The notes beneath the pieces were generated by a model. The model worked only from the letters and a program-made list of their open reading frames with translations, did no database searches and was not told the DNA's origin. Positions 1 through 29,834 of a DNA stretch of 64,000 nt are shown here, one piece after another. Each line of letters begins with the position of its first letter. Within the stretch, counting starts at the first letter, position 1. The translations under genes were made by a program, and so were the position numbers. Source of the DNA: Antennarius striatus (lineage: Eukaryota > Chordata > Actinopteri > Lophiiformes > Antennariidae). The stretch spans positions 4,854,501-4,918,500 of the forward strand of contig NC_090796.1 of the NCBI RefSeq assembly GCF_040054535.1, given 5' to 3'.

Positions 1-476
1 TATTATGTCATCAAATAGTTTTGTGAAACTGTCGACTTGATATTTTTGGTAACGTCTGGAGGTCATGACGTACCAACTGAGAGCCCACAAAGAACTGGTT
101 GAAAGCAGATGGGCCGAGGTTAATACCTCCCCCTAGTCACACCTTTAGGGTATAAAAAGATATGTGATCCATTTCCTAGTTGGTATTTGAAGTTTTCATC
201 TACCCAGAGTACTCTGCAACAACACACCGGAGGACTTTTTCATCGTCCCCAGAGCTCTCATCATGCTTAGATAAGTATTTGTTGAACTTGTCTGTTTGTT
301 GAACCTGTCTGTCTGTCAATATCATCGATGATGTTATTGGACTCATACTCAACCTATTGATGATATTATTGTACTGCTACTCAACCTAAACATGATTTGA
401 ATTGACAAATAAATATCTTGTATTTTACACTGTCTCCTGTCCTTAAGAAAAACGAAATCCCCACCACACTAACATA
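1..476 (+). mobile_element. Possible 3' part of an LTR (left edge)
   Basis: Promoter-like and terminator-like signals lie in the order expected of an LTR. There is a TATA box (tataaaaag, about 151-159), then about 250 bases later a polyadenylation signal (aataaa, about 408-413), then a pyrimidine/CA-rich end. Two imperfect copies of a unit of about 40 bases containing 'gatgatattattg'-like text and 'ctcaaccta' lie at about 325-390. The left end is outside the window, so the terminal TG and the target duplication cannot be tested. It could instead be an ordinary promoter with a short transcript. Confidence 0.3.
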
Positions 477-658
477 CTGTAGCTCACTTAGCTGACTTAA
501 AACTTTGTTATTTCTTCCCAATCATTTATATATTAACATATAAATTTGTATTATTTTCATAATAATAATAATAATATTAATAATACGTGTGAGTGACCCT
601 TTACAAACTGTTGCAAACATATGAAAGGCATTCTACTGTCAGATGATGAAGCATAATG

Positions 659-660
<2 letters not shown>

Positions 661-740
<80 letters not shown>
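661..740. repeat. (TA)n array, 5' flank of R4/Dong copy 1
   Basis: About 40 perfect TA units. The array ends exactly where the LINE copy starts, and another (TA)n array starts at its 3' end, so it reads as the upstream half of the target site. Confidence 0.95.
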
Positions 741-742
<2 letters not shown>

Positions 743-3700
743 ACAAGGGCGGAGGATACGGAGTTGTTGGAATGCTACTACACAAGTAATCCCAGAGAGA
801 GGGGATATATGGGGCGGATGTGGGACCAATGGATGCTTCGAAACCCACAATCAAGGCTAACAAAGAAACAGCTGTTAGCCCAGTGTTCCAACATCCGTAA
901 CCGAAAACTGCTGTCACAGTTTTGCTACGGCAAGGGGGAGCCAGGACGCCAGGTCAGCGGGGGGATATCACCCCCCCCCACAATCCGTGATTGGGTACCA
1001 AGCCCCAAGAGACATAGACAGCCTCAATACAAGAGCTGCTGACCTGCGAAGGAAGATCGTGACCCAAATGGAAACCTGGAGCCTCCGACAAATACCGAAG
1101 CTAAGTTGTCAGGTACCTTCAGAAGATCTGCTAGAAGATGTGAATGCTGCAATAAGAACCATCTCCACAGGGAACATAACTGAGACCAACAAGCTGATCC
1201 ACAGTACAGCAACAGTAATCCTCGAGATGCTGGGATACAAGATCAACACAGGGCATAACAAACAATACCCTCCATGGAAGAGGCGGTTAGAGGCCAAGAT
1301 AAAGGCGACACGGAGAGAAGTCAGCCAGCTAGCCAAGCTACAGAAGGGGAACATGGTGAATAAAGGGGCACCCAGGAAATACAGCAAGCTCTCCATACCT
1401 GAAACACTCGAAACTGCCAAACAGACTAACAGCTCTGGCTACCCGACTGAAGCGATACACCAAGGAGATTGAGGCCAGGAGAATAAACAAGACCTTCTCC
1501 ACTCAACCAGCAAAGGTGTACTCTCAGTGGCAGGGAAATAGCATCCAGCCAGACCCACCAAGAGCTGAGGTGGAGAAATACTGGAAGGGCATATGGGAAA
1601 GAGTAGCATCACACAACACCGATGCCCAGTGGCTAGTGGACCTAAGGACTGACCACAGCTGCCTCCCAGAACAAGAACCAGTAACCATCTCAATGGCAGA
1701 CATCCAAGAAAGACTGTCAAAGATGAAGAGTTGGTCAGCACCGGGCCCCGATATGATCCATACATACTGGCTAAAGAAGCTGACAGCACTCCACGAGCGT
1801 CTAGCAGCACAGATGAACCAGCTGCTAAGGGATGGGACGCACCCAGAATGGTTGACTGAAGGCAGGACAGTCCTGATCATGAAAGACCCACAGAAGGAAT
1901 CTACCCCATCCAACTACCGGCCAATAACCTGTCTCAGTACAACATGGAAGCTCCTGTCAGGCATCATGGCCGCTAAGATGAGTAGGCACATGGATCAATA
2001 CATGAGTGGGACACAGAAAGGAGTTGGTAGTAACACCAGGGGAGCCAAGCACCAGCTACTGGTGGACAGAGCAGTACACAGAGACTGTAAGAATAGGCAG
2101 ACCAACTTGTGCACCGCCTGGATTGACTACCAGAAAGCCTACGACTCAATGCCACACACGTGGATACTGGAATGTCTGGAACTGTATAAGATCAACAGGA
2201 CACTAAGAGCCTTCATCAAGAACTCAATGGGGAAGTGGAAGACAACCCTGGAGACTAACTCCAAGCCAATTGCCCAAGTTAACATCAAGTGCGGCATATA
2301 CCAAGGGGATGCACTATCACCACTGCTGTTCTGCATAGGCCTGAACCCCCTCAGTCACATCATCACAAAGAGTGGCTACGGATACCAATTCTGAAGCGGG
2401 ACAACAATCAGCCATCTCCTCTACATGGATGACATCAAGCTGTATGCCAGGAATGAGCGAGAAATTGACTCACTGATCCACACCACCAGGATCTACAGCG
2501 ACGACATAGGGATGTCATTCGGATTAGACAAATGTGGCCGGATGGTATCAAGAAGAGGCAAGATGATCAGAACTGAAGGGGTCAACCTACCAGGGGGCAG
2601 GATAGAAGACATCAAGGACAGCTACAAATACCTTGGAATCCCACAGGCTAATGGCAACCATGAGGAGGCCGCAAGGAAGTCATCCACAGCCAAATACCTC
2701 CAGAGAGTAAGGCAAGTCCTGAGAAGTCAGCTGAATGGCAAGAACAAGGTCCGAGCCATCAACATGTATGCACTGCCGGTCATCAGATACCCCGCTGGGA
2801 TCATAAGCTGGCCAAAGGAGGAGATAGAAGCCACAGATATCAAGATTAGAAAGCTCCTCACCATGCATGGAGGGTTTCACCCCAAGTCCAGCATCCTGAG
2901 GCTGTACACTAAGCGGAAAGAGGGAGGCCGAGGACTAGTGAGCATCAGGGCCACTGTCCAGGATGAGACATCAAAAAATCCAAGAGTACATCACGAAGAT
3001 GGCCCCAACAGATGAACTGCTCAGTGAATGCCTTACACAGCAGAAACCTGAAGAGGAGGAGGAGACAACATGGAGGGACAAGCCCCTACACGGCATGCAC
3101 CACCGTCAGATAGAGGAAGTGGCTGATATCAAGAAGACCTACCAATGGCTGAATAAAGCTGGACTGACAGACAGCACAGAGGCACTGATCATGGCAGCAC
3201 AAGAACAGGCCCTAAGTACAAGGGCAATAGAGGCCAACATGTACCACAGTAGATCTGACCCAAGGTGCAGGCTATGTAAAGAAGCCCCAGAGTCAGTCCA
3301 GCATGTGGTAGCAGGGTGTAAGATGCTCGCCAGCTCAGCATAAATGGAAAGGCACAACCAAGTAGCTGTGATAGTGTACAGGAACATCTGTACCCGGTAT
3401 GGACTAGAAGTACCCAAATCCCAACGGGACATACCACCGAAGGTGGTGTAGAACGGCAAGGCTAAGATCCTGTGGGACTTCAGCTTCCAGACCGACAAAC
3501 AGCTATTGGCTAACAAACCGGACATTGTGGTGATGGACAAAGAGCAGAAGAGAGCAGTGGTGATAGATGTGGCGATTCCAGCTGATGCCAACATCAGGAA
3601 GAAGGAACACAAAAAGATTGAGAAATATCAAGGGTTGAAAGAACAGCTGGAACAGATGTGGAATGTTAAGGTTAATGTGGTCCCCGTGGTAGTAGGAGCA

Positions 3701-3841
3701 CTTGGGGCAGTGACCCCCAAACTGGAAGAGTGGCTCCAGCAGATTCCTGGAACAACATCTGAAGCCTCAGTCCAGAAGAGCGCAGTCCTAGGAACAGCTA
3801 AGATACTGCGCAGAACCCTCAGACTCCCAGGCCTCTGGTAG
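741..3841 (+). pseudogene. R4/Dong LINE polyprotein (broken)
   Basis: The single polyprotein is readable in pieces. About 741-960 encodes a Myb-like helix region (WTRAEDTELLE... with RMWDQW and LTKKQLLAQC). About 987-1470 is the linker. 1516-2391 holds the reverse transcriptase motifs (PGPDMIHTYWLKKL, SNYRPITCLSTTWKL, AWIDYQKAYDSMPH, GIYQGDALSPLLFC). After a TGA stop at 2392-2394 the same frame resumes with LLYMDDIKLYA (catalytic Asp pair) to about 3000. About 3000-3343 carries the zinc knuckle CRLC..H....C. 3506-3841 carries the endonuclease core, with KPDIVV and VVIDVAIP supplying the catalytic Asp residues. Breaks include a frameshift near the C-run at about 970, a frame change near 1470 and a frameshift near 2990. 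The stop at 3341-3343 (taa) stands where copy 2 has a sense codon. Confidence 0.85.
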
Positions 3842-3896
3842 AGGACCCGAGCTTGAGGATGACACACAGATACCACCCCACAAGGGTGAGAGGGAC

Positions 3897-3903
<7 letters not shown>
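741..3903 (+). mobile_element. R4/Dong-clade LINE, copy 1
   Basis: A near full-length non-LTR retrotransposon, about 3.16 kb, bracketed by (TA)n on both sides. It encodes in order a Myb-like N-terminal DNA-binding region, a reverse transcriptase with a YMDD active site, a CCHC zinc knuckle and a C-terminal PD-(D/E)XK restriction-like endonuclease. This is the order of the R4/Dong/Rex6 type of site-specific LINE, as opposed to APE-endonuclease LINEs. The 3' untranslated region is short (about 3842-3892, ending in a ggtgagagg motif) and runs into the TA array. The coding part is broken by stops and frameshifts, so this copy is dead. It aligns closely to copy 2 at 15.5-18.3 kb. Confidence 0.87.

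Positions 3904-3982
<79 letters not shown>
3904..3982. repeat. (TA)n array, 3' flank of R4/Dong copy 1
   Basis: A perfect TA dinucleotide array beginning a few bases after the LINE 3' end (after a short T run). Together with the 661-740 array it shows the element split a TA microsatellite. Confidence 0.95.
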
Positions 3983-3985
<3 letters not shown>

Positions 3986-4188
3986 ATTAACGCAGACCAA
4001 GTATTGATGATATACAGATCACATCCCTTTTTTTCCACTCTGCTAATTTGCCATGAAGGATTTCCTCTCTTTCACACACTTATTTCCTTCCTTCCTGTCT
4101 TCTCTCACAGCTGCATTACAACATTTCAACACATTTTCCCGCTGGTCATTACTATGTAGTTGTACAGTTATTATTAATTTATGCTGAT

Positions 4189-4189
4189 G

Positions 4190-4263
<74 letters not shown>

Positions 4264-4480
4264 CTTTATTAATCCCGGAGGAAATTGCATATAGCCACTG
4301 CTCAGGCATTACATAACAAATAATACTGGTTAAACACCAGGAGAAAAGGAAACACTGACATCACAGGACATACCACAAGACATACATTACACTAACAGAC
4401 AGACACATGCAGCACTAACAGGACTTATATACTAAACTATAACTAAAAATATAAACAGTATAAAATTTAAATGTATTCAT
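4189..4480 (-). mobile_element. LINE 3'-end fragment with (GATA)n tail
   Basis: On the minus strand the sequence reads into a typical fish LINE 3' end, with 'ggattaataaagta' followed directly by a long (TATC)n tail (the plus-strand TAGA array at 4189-4262). The adjacent A/C-rich stretch to about 4480 resembles the 3' untranslated part of CR1/L2/Rex1-type elements. No coding part remains. Exact family not assignable by eye. Confidence 0.55.
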
Positions 4481-4534
4481 AAACTCAGGATAATATACAC
4501 ATATAAGTGTATATGGATACAAATTTTCATTCAT

Positions 4535-4712
4535 TTATTCAACTGAGTTGTGTGTGTTTGGAGATGGGAGGAAGCTGGAGAACCCAGAAAAAACCCACCC
4601 GGACATGGGGAGAACACACAAACTCAAATGGCCCGAGGTGGAATTGTACCAAGGACCTTCTTATAATGAGGCAACAGCACGAAACACTGTGCAACTATGC
4701 TGCCTATACAAT
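4535..4712 (-). mobile_element. tRNA-derived SINE, decayed
   Basis: Reverse-complemented, this starts with a tRNA-like head: a ggcagc..gttgcacagtg A-box region, then cctcattataagaaggtcc and a decayed B box ggtacaattcc. It continues into the familiar fish SINE body (gttctccccatgtccgggtgggtttt). The same family is seen at 30455-34872 (interrupted) and as a 3' tail at 55565-55715. Confidence 0.65.
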
Positions 4713-5300
4713 GTTTTGATGTCAATGTAATTTAACTGTCATCAACCTTCTGAACGTACTGTTGAAATACGTGAACTAAATATTGATTTGTGAAATTGAT
4801 AAATAACGTCATCAAGAACACTGACAGGATTGTATCACGTCCATGGCAGTAAATCCTCACTAAGTATTTCTCCATTTTGTTTTGGTATCATGTTTTCACT
4901 TCCCATTTAAAATGATAGTCCTGACTGAAAACATCCATATTTATAATAACGAGTCTTCCTTTCCTGTGAATTTACTATATATTGTTCTCCTCTTTATTGA
5001 CTGTCGTTTGAGTCTTTTAATCTGACACATACTGCTTTTGTACGGAGATGACTGATGACAAGTTGGACATGTTTAGGAAAACTGGCACCGCGGGGGCAGA
5101 GGAAACCACTCTTTATTTCAATCTGGATGGATGTGGTTTTACTCTCTTCTATGTGACTGTTCTTGTCTTTGTTTCAGGGTTAAATGCTAAGAGACCCTTT
5201 TCTTTTGGTAAATGTTTGTCTTCAGGGAACTTTTCATAGTTGGATTAGTGAATAGTGTTTTTTGACAGTGAATATTTTCAGGATTAGTTTATGATGCTTT

Positions 5301-5352
<52 letters not shown>

Positions 5353-7675
5353 TTATGAGACATGAAGTGATCAGTCATCATGAGTGGTTCTAAATTTTCC
5401 AAGGAAGGATGCATTAACTATGGTTGTAGTCAAGATCATCATCTGGATACAGATATGTTTTGATGGAATCTTATACTTAGAAAAGGAGCAGTTATTATTG
5501 TTTGATTGCCTCTGATTTCACTGATAACAAATCTTGGGCCAAAATTACATGAAATCCCTATTAGATCAATAACCCCTCAGTTGGATTTGGATCCAGCTAA
5601 TACTCATGATCCAGAATGATTAAATCGATCAAACTACAATTTAATGAAGCCCTCGATTTTAAATTTTATCACGTAACTTCCTTGGTGGAATTTAGGTTAA
5701 TGTAATTGTTTTACGGATTAAACTTACTTTTAGTTGCCTTTTACCACATCAATTTTGTTTAGAAAAGCTGTATAATCGACTGGTAGTGATTTTATTTTCA
5801 CATTTAAAAGATGTTTAAAAGTGCTGAATAGTTTTCTTATTCCACTGAAGCAGGTACTTGGCGTTATAGTATCATGATAAAAATGATTCCATCATCCTTC
5901 ACTTGATAAAGCCTAGACTATGTACACCACCTACTTTAGTGTGTCTACAGAATAGTTTTCAATGAGGCTGCTTTGCTGAGAACGTCAGACAGAATAACAT
6001 CAGACAGTCAGTGATGAGAACAGTGAGAATCAAAGTGATGAGATAAAAGAACTGAACTACTAAATGGAATGATAATTCTCTGTTGCTACAACACATTTCG
6101 TTGATCACTTCACAATTTGATTTAAAAAAAAAAGTAATTTGCATACATGCATTGACTTAAAGTCACTCACTGGTTAATGGCAACAGGTGGCAGCTTCCCG
6201 TGGCTTCATTGCTCATAATTTGGCACCCACACCACCTTCCTCACTGAATGTTAACAGTCACGAAAGCCATCATAGTATGATGTCACCACTTTTGGAACCA
6301 GAGGTTTGGAGGGCAGCCAGCCGGTGAGCCAGACACAAGCTGTTTCTCATTAGCTCTCCTTGGCCTACAGTTCCATACAACAACAGACGCTGAGAGAAAA
6401 CTGTCGCCTCTGCTGCAGACTGATAAATCTAGCTGTTAAATGTCTTGTCAGTTCCTGTGAGTCTGTCAAACAAATCCAAATTTGAGATGAATATGAAAAA
6501 CTACATTCAAACCAAGATGTCATCATACACTATAGTTATCTAAAGTTCAGTATTGAGAGTTTAGCTCACTTCCAGAAGAGCAAATAGTCTTCCTTTCCTA
6601 TTTTAGCAACTTTGTGTGTTACCATCCAGTATAAGCCTGGTGTTTTTCATAGTGAGCTATTTCTCAGTCTTCTTCTAAACCACAGGAAAACAAGTTCTCT
6701 CACACAATATTTATGATAAAATCTTTGTTTCACAGCAGGAGTTCTAGACTTTTTCCTGCCAAACTGTATAAAAACACGAAAAACACAAGGTGCAGAGACT
6801 CTTGGGTGAAGTCCAAGTCTGCCTGGTCAAGTCTTAACTCTTTGACTTGTGTCTGACAGAAGGAATCCGTGGACTGACCGTCCAGCAACCAGGTTGCTTA
6901 CGTGACATCCAGGCCCAAGCTTTAATCTCATTTCTACTTCCTGCGATTTCCTCTTGCACAAGTCTTTCATTATAAACTCTTTTTTGCTTCAAGGTCAGCG
7001 CAGCTATGCATTACTGTAACCACACAGGATATGTTGGTTGTAGACTGTGTTTACTGTGCATTGTGTTTCTATGGCCTGAGATGATGGCATGCATGAGACA
7101 GACACACGCTAGGGCTACAGCACTAACAATAGGTTTTGTTTGACTGTTTTACCAGTGACATCAGTTGTTTCTTTTTAGGGGAGTGTCTTTAAAGCCTGCT
7201 GTTTGGTTCTTAGATACAACTAAAGTGGGACTGTGCTTTACCTTCTACCCTTTCCCCATGCAATCAAAGATTTTTTATTTATCCAATCCCCTATATACTT
7301 TTACCCCTTCCCTTTTCAACATCCCCATTTCATTTACCATAATGATCGTATTTTATTACTCCACAAAGGCCGAACCCTGTATGTGTTTTCTTTGTGAGTA
7401 GAGACATTTTCATAAGCCCTCTCAGTTCTCTTTTGTCCCATGCAAACAATGACCCCCTCTTTCTGTTCCCTTTGAAAATAATTTGGAGGTAGCAACTCAA
7501 CTAAAAGTAACATTTAAATCTGAACCTATCTCATTACAGTGCCTCCACCACCATAAGTGTAGCTGACAACCATCCAGTCTGCTAATGGTCACAGACTGCT
7601 CATATCTCCTGTTTATGTCAACATAGAGGTAGAACATAACTGGAGCAGCAGACTCTGAGCTTGGTTCACAGTATA
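4713..7675. other. Intergenic, no gene seen
   Basis: AT-rich sequence with a (TA)n array at 5304-5346. Short open frames (for example 5048-5239) show no recognisable domain and no flanking splice signals I would trust. The stretch about 6140-6480 is less AT-rich and of even complexity. It could be a conserved non-coding element, but nothing in the single sequence proves it. Confidence 0.6.
5304..5346. repeat. (TA)n microsatellite, unoccupied
   Basis: A 43-base TA array with no insertion. It is a useful contrast to the two arrays split by R4/Dong copies. Confidence 0.9.
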
Positions 7676-7680
7676 GATAT

Positions 7681-8194
7681 TGTGATGGTCTGTGTCTGTC
7701 TTGCTTTTGTATTTTGTTTTATGGGTTCAGTTGTTGTACTTTTCTGTTTCTGCCACATTTGTTGCACCTGTTTTGTTTTTCCTGATAGTTTCGTTTGGAG
7801 TTTAGCCAATCTGTGTTTAGCTCTCCCCATAGTTAATTAGTTTGTCATTTGTTTCACCTGAGGCCAATAGGCATTCATTTTGGCCTGCCTATTTAAGTAA
7901 TTTCTTTTCTGTTCAGCGCTGTCACAGCATATTCAGTAGTCCTTTGAAGCAGAGTTTCATGTCTGGCAATTATTTACTGTTTTACCTGACCACCTTTTAT
8001 ACGACCACGAGTTTTGCCTTCCCTTGTCTGTTCTTGTTTTTGGTTTTGACCTCTTGCCTGTTCGACTACGATTTTTGGATATCCCACTGGATTGTAAACT
8101 CAGAGTTTTTCCTGGTTTTGAATTTGGTCTGATTAAAGGATTTGGATTTTTGACTTTTGGACTCTCGCGCCTCGTTCCTTTTGTAACCGTAACA
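7681..8194 (+). mobile_element. Solo LTR (gypsy/ERV-type), 514 bp
   Basis: The element starts TGTGATGGT and ends ACCGTAACA, imperfect inverted termini with the canonical TG...CA. It is flanked on both sides by the same 5-mer, GATAT (7676-7680 and 8195-8199), a 5-bp target duplication typical of LTR integration. Inside, a TATA-like tatttaag at about 7890 precedes an ATTAAA polyadenylation signal at about 8132, giving plus orientation. No internal gag/pol follows, so this is a solo LTR left by recombination. The superfamily (Gypsy versus other) cannot be settled from the LTR alone. Confidence 0.8.
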
Positions 8195-8199
8195 GATAT

Positions 8200-10293
8200 T
8201 TCCGGTAATGAACAGTAAATAGACATGAACAGCATGTAGAAGCTTGAAGACAACAGTTTATCCTTTAATCAAATACATCAGAGCAGTCGAAATATTTTGA
8301 ACAGTTGAATAAGTACCAAATGTCTTTGGAGTTAACTTGAAATGATGCAAATAGGGCCTATACATCACTTATTGTACATTTCAAGACACATGTGTTTTAC
8401 TTACCAATAGAAGCACCTGGATGCAGATTATTAGAAGGCTGATAAGAAGAATGATAAGAAGCTAATAAGAATTATATGTTTAGCTTTGCATGTTTGTGTT
8501 AATGTTTTAGCAAAAGATGAATTATTTCTGTATTTATGCTGAGAGAACAATGGAGATAGTCACAGGACGAGTCATCTTGGATTATATGTCCGACATTTTG
8601 TGCTATCAATCCTGTGAATAATCAGATATTTCACACAGGTGTTGGCCTTTGTTTCTAGTGGAAAAGAAAAGACACCAGACAAACTAACTACTCAAAAACC
8701 TCTCCAGGACGATACTGCTCTTATCAACTTTCAGATTTATTTATCTTCATACAGTGTACAGATGAAAAACAATGGACTAGCAGAAATGCTAAAATGATGG
8801 TGATGTGGAGATCGGTGGTGGGCAAATAGAGGGAAAACAGAGGGACGGAGCCAAGAGGCACAATTCACACACATGGTTCTAGTTAGTGAGGGTCCCATTA
8901 AGGACAATGTGGATTAGAACTAACTTCATATTTCACAGTTAAAGAGCAATTTTAAGACACCTCTGCCCGCCACCAGAAAAGTCACATTCATTCACTTCAT
9001 ATATGGATAATACATGCTGTACAACCAATATACATACATACGGGAATAATAGAGGAGGAGTTGGGAAATTGCAGTTTTATAGTGATTTGGAATAGTCTTT
9101 GCTACTATCGGGCAAGAAATCACAAAATATGCAACTATCTGTTTGAATCATATAAACACACTGCAAAGCAATTCAAGATGAAATATTGTACATCTTACTC
9201 CAATATAGGTGCTATTACTGGTTAACAGGTTAAAGATTTACAAAAGAAATCAAAAGAAAATCAAAGAATAAACCAGTGATCATTTAGACACTGCCCCCCC
9301 CCCCCCCCCGCCGCCGCCGCCAAACCAAAAAAAAAAAGGTGTTTAGCCTTTTCATTATTCCTCTGATGTCTTTTGGAAATCTTAGAGTTAATCCATGTCG
9401 TCATGTCAATGCAGAACACAAATATTGAGGTGTTTAAATATTGGTGTATTGGTACTTTAATGAAGTTAATATCTCCTCTACCACTGCTACAGATAGTGGA
9501 AATCTTGGGGGGAAGGAGGGATCTGGTGCTTTTGTGTCTGGGTTTCAAGCTCAAAAATCAGTCCTTTGGTTTTCCATGCTGGAATCCAGAGACTCATTAG
9601 ATTGAAAAAGAGACTTAAGCACATTCACACTCAAATTAATGCAAAGCGAGAAAGCACGGGCTGTACAAAGGGATGTGTTTTGCAGCTTATGAGGCTTGTA
9701 GATCTGAGTTAATCTCCAACAACAAAACCTACTTCATAGTCATAGTCATAGTCAACTTAATTGTTAAATTCACGTGAGACTTTCATGGATCCCTGTTTGT
9801 CCCTGTTTTTAAAAAGTTCGTAGCTTTTCTGATTAATGCTATGTGCAGTTGTGTCGTCGATCCTAAAAGAGTTGTTTGCCTACATGTAACTCCACCCTTT
9901 CATGTATGTGTTCATGTGTGTGTTGCTAACAGCCTGTAAAACTGATGTTGGCGCCAGATGAAAGGGCTAGCCTGGTTTCACATACTCGCCCTTGGGGGAG
10001 GTTGGGGGGCTAATGTTACTTCAAAATCAAGTCTGTGAAGTCATTACAGCCTGCAGCCGGATGCACAAAAATGCCAAAAAAGACTGTCCCTACATCCTGT
10101 CCTTATGTTTTTCAGTTGGCTCATTTTTACAGACATTGATTTTGGAACTATTACCTCCTCTGCTTCTAGCTCAGAGGCAGAGAAAGTCAACTTTTTTTCC
10201 TTTGGAATTAGACAGAATAGAGAGGAGTTCTCATTTCATGAGGCAGCTGCTTCAAACAGACTGAAAGTGGCCCATGTGACATTTAGTTGCCTA
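8200..10293. other. Intergenic, no gene seen
   Basis: AT-rich, no convincing exon. It includes a poly-C then GCC-repeat tract followed by an A run at 9294-9332, and a short catagt hexamer repeat at about 9732-9752 next to sequence reminiscent of a LINE 3' end. Open frames at 9261-9600 are produced by this low-complexity tract. Confidence 0.55.
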
Positions 10294-10295
10294 TA

Positions 10296-10660
10296 CAGTA
10301 TACATATAGAGGGTGCCCTCGCGCATTGGCGCATCAACGCTCGCGACTTCACCTCATCGCGGATTTTTGGTAGGCAGTCACATGATACCGTACGCACATT
10401 CTATTGGATGATCCAGAAGTGTGCTACGTTCTGTGAGTCTCGGGCTTCTGTGAGAAATAAAAGTGCTTTAAACAGTTGATAGGAGTGTGGGAAAAGGTAA
10501 TACAGATAGAAGGTGGTTTAATATCAGTATGGGGAGGGTTCATAAATGTTTAAATTACCATAAATAATAACATAAATAGTTTGTCGCTCTATCACAAAAT
10601 TCATTAATCACGTGTGCTTCCTGGAACGCATTAACCGCGAGGAAAGGGGGCACACTGTAT
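10296..10660. mobile_element. Tigger/pogo-like MITE
   Basis: A short element of about 365 bp with mismatched but recognisable inverted ends. The left end reads acagta...gggtgccctcgcg and then ctcgcgacttc / tcgcggattttt. The right end reads tggaacgcattaaccgcgagg...cacactgta. CpG-rich 'cgcgg' blocks, the tggaacg motif and TA at both borders are typical of non-autonomous TcMar-Tigger elements in fish. It has no transposase. Open frames crossing it (10105-10479) are incidental. Confidence 0.6.
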
Positions 10661-11459
10661 ATATATATATATATGTGTGTGTGTTTGTGTGTCTGTGTGT
10701 GTTTTAAAAGAATACTTGATTTTCGGAAATTTCTACTTGTGAAGAGGGTAACAAATAATTCAGACTCGACAAATAATTAGCATATCTAGGGAAAGTTAAT
10801 CAGTTAATGAACACATTATGTTTTGATGCTACATTAGTAATTTACCGAGAATAATGTATTCACTTTTGCTGTTAGTAGCAAATCTGGGAGATGTTAGTTG
10901 AGAAACAAATTAAGCACATCGCCCTAGCCATGCTATTTAGCTATTTAGCAAAATCCACCCTTTATATGTTCCCCTTATTTTCACTCTTCACTATATTTGA
11001 CCTCATGTTTGTTGTTCCATACTTAATGCACTGACATCAGAATGGTGTCAACTATCTTATCACATCACCTCAGCCAGAATAAACTTAACTGGCTAATTTT
11101 GGAAGGAAAATGGCAAATGTAACCTGTTTGGTATGAATGGGAGAGATTAGTTTGCAGGTTCAGTTCAGGATCAACTCCCTGCATCATAATGAATACATTT
11201 GGTCTAAAGCTGCACCGCATCTTCCATCATGTTCCATCATGTTGCTACTCAGAATTCAAAATTGGATGCAAAATATTGTATGCCTCAGTACAAAATAATT
11301 TCCTTTGGGATCTTGAAAAAAGAAGTTCTATCAAAGAATGTATAAAATTATATTTACAATAATCTGTGAGAAATTATACATTTTTCGATACAAAATAACA
11401 CAGTCTATAAATACAAATATTATTTACAGGCAGCATAGCCAGTGGTGTGAGTGTTCCTT
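10661..11459. other. 3' flank / probable 3' UTR of vstm4
   Basis: Lies just downstream of the vstm4 stop on the minus strand. No AATAAA that I could place with confidence, no open frame of note. Begins with a short (TA)/(TG) tract at 10657-10700. Confidence 0.4.
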
Positions 11460-29116
<17,657 letters not shown>

Positions 29117-29164
29117 TTTCCACCGCTGCAGCCTCCATAAACTCCCAGTGAAATAACTCTGACA

Positions 29165-29330
29165 AAAAGTCACTGGGGTTTCCTCCTCCTCCTTCTCCTC
29201 CTCCTCCCTCTCGTCATTCACGTCCCCCTCCTCCTCCCCCTCTTTTCTTCCTCTTCCTCCTTCCTTTCTCCTCCTCTTACTCCTCCTGCTTCTTCTTCTC
29301 CTTCTTTGTCTTCTTCTTCTTCTAATTCTT
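29165..29330. repeat. Polypyrimidine (CTC/CTT) tract upstream of vstm4
   Basis: A run of tcctcc/cttctt repeats on the plus strand, that is a purine (GAGGA) tract on the vstm4 sense strand, just upstream of exon 1 in the probable 5' UTR or promoter. It creates a spurious Glu-rich frame on the minus strand. Confidence 0.8.
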
Positions 29331-29463
29331 CTTGTTTTTCACAACTAAGGAGTGTAATATGAAACATCAGTTGTTCTGTTTCTACTCAGGACCTCCTTTT
29401 GCCCCTCCTCCCTCCTGTCACGCACAGTGGAAACACATTTGGCTGCCTCACATGTGTGGGTGC

Positions 29464-29466
29464 ACG

Positions 29467-29548
<82 letters not shown>
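29464..29548. repeat. (CA)n array, vstm4 upstream
   Basis: About 40 CA units starting about 350 bp upstream of the vstm4 ATG. All open frames across it (VCVCV or HTHTH runs) are artefacts. Confidence 0.95.
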
Positions 29549-29550
<2 letters not shown>

Positions 29551-29742
29551 CATGATGAGTAGACAGAAAGAGACAAATGAGCATGTGTGACTGAAGACGC
29601 AACACACACCTCTGCTTTTGGCAAGTGACTAGGAAATGTAACTTCCTGCAATGGAGGAGGGAGAGACTGACGCCGAGCAAATCACTGCTGTCCTCCAGCT
29701 GAGGAGGACAGCAGGAGAAGACCAGAGTCTGGGCTTTATTTG

Positions 29743-29743
<1 letters not shown>

Positions 29744-29834
<91 letters not shown>

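Noticed and set aside
639..1042. Open frames rich in Tyr-Ile repeats (also near 3628-4038, 15205-15637, 17889-18425)
   Set aside because: Products of the (TA)n arrays read through; no start context or domain outside the LINE text.
5048..5239. 63-codon frame with a hydrophobic end
   Set aside because: No recognisable family, no clear splice signals, ordinary length for chance in this composition.
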